A DNA stretch of 48,715 nt, taken from NCBI GenBank assembly GCA_015229115.1, contig JADGCH010000013.1:1-48715 (forward strand). Reading direction: 5' to 3'. Under the pieces are notes generated by a model. It ran no database searches. It was not told the origin of the DNA and worked only from the letters and a program-made list of their open reading frames with translations. Source of the DNA: Magnetococcales bacterium (lineage in GTDB: Bacteria > Pseudomonadota > Magnetococcia > Magnetococcales > JADGCH01). Position 1 is the stretch's first letter, and each line of letters opens with the position of its first letter. The position numbers and the translations under genes are program-made. Below, in pieces: positions 42,655-48,715 of this stretch.

Positions 42655-42666
42655 CATACCATCTCT

Positions 42667-43440
42667 ATGCTACAGGCACAGCCGTCCCAAATCCACATTA
42701 TCCTTGATCGACCAGCCCATGCGGGCAACATTGGAGCCGCAGCCCGTGCCATGAAGAATATGGGTTTCAGTCATTTAAGACTGGTGTCTCCACGCCAGTT
42801 TCCCCATCCGGATGCCTGGAATTTTGCTACAGGTGCTGGTGATGTGATCGATCAGGCCCGGCAGTTCGACACCATCGCTGATGCAGTTGCCGATCTGCAT
42901 ATACTGGTAGCTACCAGCAATCGTCCACGAGGACAGCGACAACGGGTGGTGACCCCGCGACAATTGGGCCAACAGGTCACGGATTTACTGGCCACTCCAG
43001 CCTTGAAAATGGGACTGCTATTCGGTACCGAACGGACGGGTCTGGAAACGGTCGATGTTGAACGGGCCGATCTGCTGTGCAATATCCCAACGTCCGGTTA
43101 TGGCTCCATTAACCTTGCCCAAGCCGTGTTGATCGTCACCTACGAGATCATGTTGGGATTGTCATTGGGACACTCTTTTGCTGCCAACCCACTTGAACAG
43201 GGAGACAAAGCGACTGCTGCCCAGATGGATCGACTGTTCCAGCACCTGGAGCAGGTGTTGCTGGACATCGACTTTGTCAAGTCGGGGCAGCACCGTCACC
43301 TGATGGGTAGCCTGAAAGCAGTGTTGCATCGTGCAGCCCTCAATCAGCGTGAAGTGGCTATTCTGCACGGTATCCTGACTGAAGTCATTGCGTCGCGTGA
43401 TCGTGCTGTCGCTTTGGTACAACCTCAGCCTCCGCTCTGA
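42667..43440 (+). CDS. trmJ: tRNA (cytidine/uridine-32-2'-O)-methyltransferase TrmJ
   Basis: The 257-residue SPOUT-fold enzyme has HAGNIGAAARAMKNMGFSHLRLV near residue 19, LFGTERTGLE near 118 and IPTSGYGSINLAQAVLIVTYE near 139, the knotted SAM-site motifs of TrmJ. It methylates the ribose at position 32 of certain tRNAs. The C-terminal helices (about 175-250) dimerise. It is directly followed by rsmE, so two RNA methyltransferases are in one unit. Confidence 0.92.
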   Translation: MLQAQPSQIHIILDRPAHAGNIGAAARAMKNMGFSHLRLVSPRQFPHPDAWNFATGAGDVIDQARQFDTIADAVADLHILVATSNRPRGQRQRVVTPRQLGQQVTDLLATPALKMGLLFGTERTGLETVDVERADLLCNIPTSGYGSINLAQAVLIVTYEIMLGLSLGHSFAANPLEQGDKATAAQMDRLFQHLEQVLLDIDFVKSGQHRHLMGSLKAVLHRAALNQREVAILHGILTEVIASRDRAVALVQPQPPL

Positions 43441-43441
43441 C

Positions 43442-44179
43442 ATGACTGTTATTCATTGGCCCGGTACAGGCGCATCATTGTTACATACCGTTCTGGAGCT
43501 TCCATCTGTCACTCAGCAAGCGTTGATGGACTGGCGGGTGACCCCAGGGGCCATCATCACCGTGCGCGATGATCAGGGAACGTTCTATAGAGCCTGTTGG
43601 CACCATGATGGTAGGCACATTCACCTGTTCGAACGGTTATCGGCCATGATGGAACCGCGTTGGCCGCGATGCCTGTTTCAGGCCATACCGGACAAGCAGC
43701 GCATGCACTGGATTATCCAGAAAGGTGTCGAGCTGGGTGCCACCATGATTCAACCTATGTATACCGCTCGATCCAACCCTTTTCCAGATGGAGAAGCCGG
43801 ACAGCAGCACTGGCGTACCTGGCGCAAACTGGCGCTGTCTGCAGCTCGTCAGTGCCGTCGTGCTGTTGTGCCTGAGATCCGGTTCCCTGTGTTGCTATCG
43901 TCATTATTGACCGATTGGCAACAGCAGCCCGCTGCTGTCAGCAGGCTGTATGCTGATCTGCCACCTTATGGAAGTCCACTGCGTGAGTGGGTCAGACAGC
44001 CCTTACAGCAGGCTGTTGATCTGCTCATCGGACCTGAAGGAGGGTGGAGTGATCAAGAGCGTCAAGAGATGCAGTCCTGCGGTATCGCTGCTGTGACACT
44101 GGGATCACGGGTATTACGTACGGAGACAGCCTCTGTTGTCGCGTTAACCATTCTGATGGTGATGGATGATGCAGACTAG
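43442..44179 (+). CDS. rsmE: 16S rRNA (uracil-1498-N3)-methyltransferase RsmE
   Basis: The 245-residue SPOUT enzyme has RMHWIIQKGVELGATMIQP near residue 87, AARQCRRAVVPEI near 135 and the knot motif LLIGPEGGWSDQE with LGSRVLRTETA near the C-terminus. It methylates U1498 of 16S rRNA. The start at 43442 is one base after the trmJ stop. An earlier frame start inside trmJ is not needed. Confidence 0.93.
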   Translation: MTVIHWPGTGASLLHTVLELPSVTQQALMDWRVTPGAIITVRDDQGTFYRACWHHDGRHIHLFERLSAMMEPRWPRCLFQAIPDKQRMHWIIQKGVELGATMIQPMYTARSNPFPDGEAGQQHWRTWRKLALSAARQCRRAVVPEIRFPVLLSSLLTDWQQQPAAVSRLYADLPPYGSPLREWVRQPLQQAVDLLIGPEGGWSDQERQEMQSCGIAAVTLGSRVLRTETASVVALTILMVMDDAD

Positions 44180-44189
44180 GAATCGAACG

Positions 44190-44205
44190 TATAATAGGTT
44201 ATAAT
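44190..44205 (+). promoter_or_regulatory. Two TATAAT boxes before hflK
   Basis: TATAAT occurs at 44190-44195 and 44200-44205, ten bases apart and about 50-65 bases before hflK. No good -35 is visible. A candidate start region for the hflKC unit. Confidence 0.35.
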
Positions 44206-44255
44206 CCCCCTCCGTTTGTTTCAAAATGCGCTAAAGGGAATCAAGGTAAACGGCC

Positions 44256-45410
44256 ATGTCGTGGAAGAATGATGACACCGGGTCCAATGACCCATGGAAC
44301 GGGCGCGATACGCGCCCGCCTGATCTGGAGCAGATTTTCCAGGATATCCGCAACCGTTTTGGGCAGGGCAACAGGTCTTTTTTTGGCCGTTCCTCGGGAG
44401 GTGGGGGGGGTGTCAACCAGCGTAAAGCCTTGACGACCATGCTGCTGGTGCTGTTTTTGCTGTGGATGGCCACCGGAATTTATGTTGTCAAGCCTTATGA
44501 ACAGGGTATTGTGGTCCGTTTTGGTCGCTGGGTGGAAACGACGGGTGCCGGTCCCCATTTTCATCTTCCTTACCCTATTGAAACGGTCTACAAGCCTAAT
44601 GTGACTCAGGTTCAGAGTATTGAAATTGGTTACCGTACCCGCGATGATCGTGCCATGGTCGACGTTCCCGCTGAGTCGCTGATGCTGACCGGTGATGAGA
44701 ATATCATCGACATTGACTTGGCGGTGCAGTATATCGTCAAGGATGGTGCTGCCTACCTGTTTAACGTCAGAGACCCTGCTACCAACCCGCAACAGGTGGT
44801 GCGCAATGCTTCTGAATCGGCCATTCGTATGGTGGTAGGGCGCAACAACATCGACGAGGCCTTGACGTCAGGCAAAGACAAGATTCAGCAATTGACCAAG
44901 GAAATGATCTCACAGATCTTGAACGATTACGGCAGCGGCATCTTGATTACGGCTGTACAAATGCAGCAGGTGGCTCCTCCCAAGGAGGTAGTACACGCAT
45001 TCAAGGATGTAGCCAGTGCCCGTGAAGATCGGGTTCGTTCTGTTAACGAGGCCCAGGGATATGCCAGCGATATCCTGCCCAGAGCCAGGGGAGACGCCGC
45101 CCGCATCCTACAGGAGGCGGAGGCCTTCAAGGCCTCTCGGGTCGCACGTGCCGAAGGAGACAGCAAGCGGTTCATGGCGTTGCTACAGGAATATCAAAAA
45201 GCTCGTGATATCACCCGGTCGCGGTTATATCTTGAGACGATGGAAAATGTGCTGGCAACGACCCGCAAGCTGGTCATCGATCCCCGTGCTGGTCACTCGA
45301 TGCTGCCTTATTTGCCCATGAATCTGGAGGGAGGCATGCGTCACGGCAATACAGCACCGGTACGTAAATCACCAGCAGAGGTTGGGGTATCTGGAGGAAC
45401 AACACCATGA
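44256..45410 (+). CDS. hflK: FtsH protease modulator HflK
   Basis: The 384-residue protein has a Gly/Pro-rich N-terminus, one membrane helix (about 65-82) and the SPFH/band-7 domain (about 85-270; YEQGIVVRFGRWVETTGAGPHFHLPYP). A coiled-coil region follows. With HflC it forms the large inner-membrane cage that modulates the FtsH protease. The stop overlaps hflC by ATGA. Confidence 0.95.
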   Translation: MSWKNDDTGSNDPWNGRDTRPPDLEQIFQDIRNRFGQGNRSFFGRSSGGGGGVNQRKALTTMLLVLFLLWMATGIYVVKPYEQGIVVRFGRWVETTGAGPHFHLPYPIETVYKPNVTQVQSIEIGYRTRDDRAMVDVPAESLMLTGDENIIDIDLAVQYIVKDGAAYLFNVRDPATNPQQVVRNASESAIRMVVGRNNIDEALTSGKDKIQQLTKEMISQILNDYGSGILITAVQMQQVAPPKEVVHAFKDVASAREDRVRSVNEAQGYASDILPRARGDAARILQEAEAFKASRVARAEGDSKRFMALLQEYQKARDITRSRLYLETMENVLATTRKLVIDPRAGHSMLPYLPMNLEGGMRHGNTAPVRKSPAEVGVSGGTTP

Positions 45411-46294
45411 GCGAGAACCATCCGATTATCCTGTCCAGGACATGGTTGACGGTCGCAGTTCTGTCCGTCATTCTGCTGTCGCAGACCTTTTTTACCGTGC
45501 ATCAGGTTGAACAGGCGCTGATTATCCAGCTTGGCAAGCCGGTACGTCCCATTACAGAGCCTGGACTCCATTTTAAGGTCCCCTTTCTTCAGGATGTGCA
45601 TACCTTTGACCGGCGTCTGCTGGTTTTTGAACAGGAACCACAGGAAGTGCTGTCATCGGATAAGAAAAATCTTAAGGTTGACAACTATGCCCGGTGGCGT
45701 ATTGTCGATTCACTGAAGTTCTTTCAGACGGTCCGCAACGAAAATGGTGCTCTGTTGCGACTTAATGACATTATTTATTCCAATATACGTGAGGTTCTGG
45801 GTCAGTACACCATGATGGAAATTGTGGCTGGGGCCCGTACCGATCTGATGGCACAGATCCGTGAGCAAGCGAACCGCCAGGCTGGACAGTATGGCATTGA
45901 AATTGTCGATGTACGGATCAAACGTACGGATCTTCCTCAGGAAAACTCCAAGGCTGTTTTTCGTCGCATGCAGACTGAACGTGAGCGACAAGCCAAGCAG
46001 TATCGTGCTGAGGGAGAGGAGGAAGCGGCCAAGATACGTGCCCAGGCCGATCGGGAGCGGGAGGTACTGCTAGCCAATGCCTATCGTGATGCTCAAGCCA
46101 TCCGTGGCGCTGGAGACGCCGAAGCAGCACGAATCTACGCCGAGGCTTACCAGACGGATGCTTCGTTCTTTGAGTTTACCCGTTCTCTTGACGCCTACCA
46201 GAAGGCCTTTGGTCAGGAAACAACATTGGTCATGGAACCAAAGGGTTTTTTCCGTTATCTTGTCGAGCAGCCGCGCGAAACAGGAACAAGGTAG
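45407..46294 (+). CDS. hflC: FtsH protease modulator HflC
   Basis: The 295-residue protein has one N-terminal membrane helix (about 10-27) and the SPFH domain (TVHQVEQALIIQLGKPV, PGLHFKVPFLQDV), followed by a charged coiled coil (EREVLLANAYRDAQAIRGAGDAEA). It pairs with HflK in the FtsH complex and is normally encoded next to it. Length and order are standard. Confidence 0.96.
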   Translation: MSENHPIILSRTWLTVAVLSVILLSQTFFTVHQVEQALIIQLGKPVRPITEPGLHFKVPFLQDVHTFDRRLLVFEQEPQEVLSSDKKNLKVDNYARWRIVDSLKFFQTVRNENGALLRLNDIIYSNIREVLGQYTMMEIVAGARTDLMAQIREQANRQAGQYGIEIVDVRIKRTDLPQENSKAVFRRMQTERERQAKQYRAEGEEEAAKIRAQADREREVLLANAYRDAQAIRGAGDAEAARIYAEAYQTDASFFEFTRSLDAYQKAFGQETTLVMEPKGFFRYLVEQPRETGTR

Positions 46295-46300
46295 CTGTTT

Positions 46301-46486
46301 GTGGATGATTTGGTCGCGGCGTTCGGTTTGATGCTCGTTCTGGAAGGAATTCCCTATTTCGTTGCCCCGGAACGGATGCGTCATTTGCTGTCTCGTGTCA
46401 TGGAAGCGCCTGACGCGGTATTGCGCCGCTCAAGTGTCATGCTCATGCTGTTGGGTCTCTTGCTGGTCTATTCGGTACGTGGGTAG
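46301..46486 (+). CDS. DUF2065 (YjeT-like) small membrane protein
   Basis: The 61-residue protein has two hydrophobic helices (about 4-22 and 42-58), with FVAPERMR between them. This is the DUF2065 pattern, and the gene commonly follows hflC. It starts at GTG 46301, six bases after the hflC stop, and overlaps yceD by 8 bases. Function unknown, though the position suggests a link to the HflKC-FtsH complex. Confidence 0.85.
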   Translation: MDDLVAAFGLMLVLEGIPYFVAPERMRHLLSRVMEAPDAVLRRSSVMLMLLGLLLVYSVRG

Positions 46487-47033
46487 CGCTTTGCACAACA
46501 ATCTAGGCCATATCATCATTGACACGGACCTGTTATACGATACCCCCAGGATCCTGTCTGGCTACTTGGTATCCGCCCTGTTTGCCGATGTTATGGACGA
46601 TACCGGTGGTACTCTGTTGTCCGATGTATGGGTTGATGCGACGCTGCGTCGGGCTGTGCCGTCGCAGCAGATCCATCTACGGGGTACGACCCGCACGACC
46701 GCACAGTTTGAATGCGCTCTCTGTTTGACACCGTTCCAGCACGAGATGGTACTGGAACTGGATCGCTGCTTTATGGTCGGTGATGATCCGGCCGATGATA
46801 GCAGCGAGACCCAGATGACCATGGACATTGTTTTTCTGCCGAATAACCGGCTGGAGTTGTTGCCGGTCATTGAGGAAGAACTGGTTCTTGGGCTACCCAT
46901 GATGCCACGCTGCCACGATGACTGCGCTGGTCTTTGTCCTGGTTGTGGTAGTAATCTGAATAGAGATCCCTGTTCCTGTTCTTCTGATAGAGAAGAACAT
47001 TCGATGGCTCGTTTACGTTATCTGCTACAGTAA
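46479..47033 (+). CDS. yceD: YceD/DUF177 ribosome-accumulation protein
   Basis: The 184-residue protein has the DUF177 pattern: FECALCLTPFQHEMVLELDRCF near residue 76 and the C-terminal CPGCGSNLNRDPCSC region with Cys pairs. YceD supports 23S rRNA accumulation, and the gene nearly always precedes rpmF, as here. The GTG start at 46479 overlaps the DUF2065 stop; a longer frame from 46362 lies inside that gene and is unlikely. A TTG at 46491 is a second option. Confidence 0.88.
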   Translation: MGSALHNNLGHIIIDTDLLYDTPRILSGYLVSALFADVMDDTGGTLLSDVWVDATLRRAVPSQQIHLRGTTRTTAQFECALCLTPFQHEMVLELDRCFMVGDDPADDSSETQMTMDIVFLPNNRLELLPVIEEELVLGLPMMPRCHDDCAGLCPGCGSNLNRDPCSCSSDREEHSMARLRYLLQ

Positions 47034-47035
47034 GC

Positions 47036-47064
47036 TTGTCAATTCTATTGATTTGTCATAATAA
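47036..47064 (+). promoter_or_regulatory. Sigma-70 promoter of rpmF
   Basis: TTGTCA (47036-47041), a 17-base spacer and TAATAA (47059-47064), about 31 bases before rpmF. Fits a separate promoter for rpmF-plsX-fabH. Confidence 0.55.
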
Positions 47065-47094
47065 CCGTTTAGAAGGATTAGAAGGAGTTGTATC

Positions 47095-47277
47095 ATGGCC
47101 GTACCGAAAAAGAAAATTTCCAAGGCACGCGGTGGCAGTCGTCGTTCACACAATGCACTGGCGATCCCGAGTCACTCTGTCTGTCCGAACTGTCAGGAAG
47201 CTAAGTTGCCTCATCATGTTTGCGCCAATTGTGGTTGGTATAATGACCGTCAAGTCATTGAAAAACAGGATATTTAG
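47095..47277 (+). CDS. rpmF: 50S ribosomal protein L32
   Basis: The 60-residue protein begins MAVPKKKISKARGGSRR and has two CxxC zinc-binding pairs (CPNC, CANC) around residues 30-46. L32 is a large-subunit protein. It has AGAAGGAG upstream and precedes plsX in the usual rpmF-plsX-fabH order. Confidence 0.98.
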   Translation: MAVPKKKISKARGGSRRSHNALAIPSHSVCPNCQEAKLPHHVCANCGWYNDRQVIEKQDI

Positions 47278-47307
47278 CTGACGTAGCCAAACGGGGTAGA
47301 ACCAACT

Positions 47308-48342
47308 ATGACGGTTCGTATTGCCCTTGATGCCATGGGAGGGGATCATGCCCCACAAGCAATTGTGGCAGGAGCGATGCGTGCTGCAGCACAGAACAAA
47401 TCGGCTCACTTCCTATTGGTAGGTGTTCGTGAGACGATCGAGCGTGAGTTAGCGCGTTTCGGTGTTGGTCATCAGCAATTCACCATTCACGAGGCCAGTC
47501 AGGTGGTGGAGATGGATGAAAAGCCATCGGCCGCCTTGCGTAACAAAAAGGACTCGTCCATGCGCGTCGGGGCCAACCTGGTTCACAAGGGAGATGCCGA
47601 TGCTTTTGTATCAGCCGGCAACACCGGGGCCTTAATGGCGATTTCCCGTTTTGTCCTCAAAACGTTGCCGGGTATTGATCGTCCGGCCATTGCCTCCTGG
47701 ATGCCATCCATTACGGGTCAGACCATGATGCTGGATGCAGGAGCCAACGTCGACTGCAGTGTTGAGCATCTGTTACAATTTGCCATGATGGGCCATATTT
47801 ATGCGTCGGTCGTTCTTGGGGTCGATCAGCCGCGTATCGGACTTCTGAACATTGGTGCAGAAGAAACAAAGGGAAATGACGTGGTGCGCCAGACCGGTGA
47901 ACGGCTCAAAGAGCTGTTCAGCTCCTACATCGGCAACGTTGAAGGGCGCGATATTTTTTCAGGTAAAGTCGATGTGGTTGTCTGTGATGGTTTCGTCGGC
48001 AATGTCAGTCTTAAAACAGCAGAAGGAGTGGCTCAAATGTTAAGTCATTTTCTGCAGGAGGCCTTTCGACAATCGCTGCTGGCGCGCATCGGCTATCTGT
48101 TGGCTTACAGGGCCTTTCGTTATTTTCGCAGCCGGGTTGATCATCGCAAGTATAATGGAGCGTTGTTGTTGGGCCTCAATGGTTTGGTGATCAAAAGTCA
48201 TGGTTCCGCTGATGCCTACGCCTATTCTCAGGCTGTCCAACTGGCTATTAACCTGGCTGGTAGCCGCATGAACGAGCGCATTCGCAGTGAGGCGGCCCAT
48301 ATATCCGCAACCGTGCAACCCGTTGCGGGTGTATCGCCATGA
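47308..48342 (+). CDS. plsX: Phosphate acyltransferase PlsX
   Basis: The 344-residue protein begins [21 protein letters not shown] and has the family motifs [25 protein letters not shown] and [15 protein letters not shown]. PlsX converts acyl-ACP to acyl-phosphate at the membrane, for phospholipid synthesis with PlsY. It has the normal length and follows rpmF by 30 bases. Its stop overlaps fabH by ATGA. Confidence 0.98.
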   Translation: MTVRIALDAMGGDHAPQAIVAGAMRAAAQNKSAHFLLVGVRETIERELARFGVGHQQFTIHEASQVVEMDEKPSAALRNKKDSSMRVGANLVHKGDADAFVSAGNTGALMAISRFVLKTLPGIDRPAIASWMPSITGQTMMLDAGANVDCSVEHLLQFAMMGHIYASVVLGVDQPRIGLLNIGAEETKGNDVVRQTGERLKELFSSYIGNVEGRDIFSGKVDVVVCDGFVGNVSLKTAEGVAQMLSHFLQEAFRQSLLARIGYLLAYRAFRYFRSRVDHRKYNGALLLGLNGLVIKSHGSADAYAYSQAVQLAINLAGSRMNERIRSEAAHISATVQPVAGVSP

Positions 48343-48715
48343 CACACTATAGGGCTCGTATTATTGGTACAGGTTCCTACCTACCTGAGCGTCGTCTGGG
48401 TAATAAAGAACTGGCCGAGCGTATGGACACGTCGGATGAATGGATTTTTAGCCGTACCGGCATCCGCGAGAGGCGTATTGCCGCAGCTGGCCAATACACC
48501 TCGGATTTGGCAACGCAGGCAGCTCAGCAGGCGTTGGCTGCTGCTTCCATGATGTCCAATGATATTGACATGATTCTGGTGGCCACATCGACCCCCGATC
48601 TTATTTTCCCGGCAACAGCGACACAGGTCCAGTACAAGCTGGGTAGCCACTCCAGCCGTGCGCCAGCTTTCGATATCCAAGCCGTTTGTACCGGTTTTAT
48701 TTATGCCTTGTCGGT
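48339..48715 (+). CDS. fabH: 3-oxoacyl-ACP synthase III FabH, N-terminal part (3' end outside window)
   Basis: The first 125 residues are seen, with the KAS III start [21 protein letters not shown] and [15 protein letters not shown]. The active-site Cys is in [11 protein letters not shown] at the window end. FabH condenses acetyl-CoA with malonyl-ACP to start fatty acid synthesis. It is translationally coupled to plsX. The His and Asn of the triad are outside the window. Confidence 0.95.
   Translation, partial: MTHYRARIIGTGSYLPERRLGNKELAERMDTSDEWIFSRTGIRERRIAAAGQYTSDLATQAAQQALAAASMMSNDIDMILVATSTPDLIFPATATQVQYKLGSHSSRAPAFDIQAVCTGFIYALS

Noticed and set aside
1-48715. CRISPR array, prophage or rRNA operon
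   Set aside because: No regularly spaced repeats, no phage structural genes and no rRNA sequence were seen. The repeats present are isolated palindromes.

Overview
This window is a chromosomal segment of a Gram-negative bacterium, almost certainly a proteobacterium. The evidence is an outer-membrane flagellar basal body (FlgH L-ring lipoprotein, FlgI P-ring protein, FlgA chaperone), a perfect sigma-54 promoter, HflK/HflC followed by a DUF2065 gene, the yceD-rpmF-plsX-fabH housekeeping cluster, and a clear RquA rhodoquinone-biosynthesis gene. Base composition is moderately GC-rich, except for one AT-rich block at about 37.9-39.7 kb. The exact taxon cannot be fixed from sequence alone. A marine or sediment-type, signalling-rich proteobacterium fits, and Magnetococcales is a guess only.

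Layout. 1-2310: end of an AAA ATPase, then rutE-like nitroreductase and mazG on the minus strand. 2417-9140: flagellar operon driven by a sigma-54 promoter, in the order flgF, flgG, flgA, flgH, an unusual exported FlgF-like protein, flgI, flgJ (rod-binding domain only), flgM, flgN, then csrA. 9215-16981 (minus): a nudix hydrolase, a Do-type protease, an unrecognised exported protein, two tandem paralogous solute-binding proteins and a membrane GGDEF protein translationally coupled to them. 17085-18821: a pentameric ligand-gated ion-channel-like protein and a frameshifted Fic gene. 18816-20487: prmA, tRNA-Phe and a small methyltransferase. 20495-25415 (minus): solute-binding protein, large hybrid histidine kinase and response regulator. 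25522-31832: an Ala/Pro/Lys mini-protein, leuA, and a Gld-like ABC exporter cluster. 31913-34253: unknown protein, WbuC-like cupin, YciI-like protein, trxB. 34396-37388: rquA, an HDAC-family deacetylase, cobA and an exported protein. 37406-40833: a low-GC accessory patch with a BrnTA toxin-antitoxin pair, a CDF metal transporter fused to a NifX-like domain, and two decayed insertion sequences. 40835-48715: GGDEF-EAL protein, trmJ, rsmE, hflK, hflC, DUF2065, yceD, rpmF, plsX and the start of fabH.

How the parts work together. The flagellar operon ends with the anti-sigma factor, a chaperone and the CsrA translational regulator, which is a normal hierarchy of motility control. Two separate clusters pair periplasmic solute-binding proteins with signalling proteins (a diguanylate cyclase; a hybrid kinase plus response regulator) and contain no ABC permease or ATPase. 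This suggests the binding proteins act as sensors rather than importers. RquA points to rhodoquinone and therefore to low-oxygen, fumarate-type respiration.

Two families of palindromic intergenic repeats are present. One copy of the second family has landed at the 5' end of a binding-protein gene and now supplies its start codon and first 21 or so residues. The most unusual items are the signal-peptide-bearing FlgF core-domain protein inside the flagellar operon, the solute-binding-protein/signalling modules, the ion-channel-like protein with a frameshifted Fic gene overlapping its stop codon, and the repeat-captured gene start.
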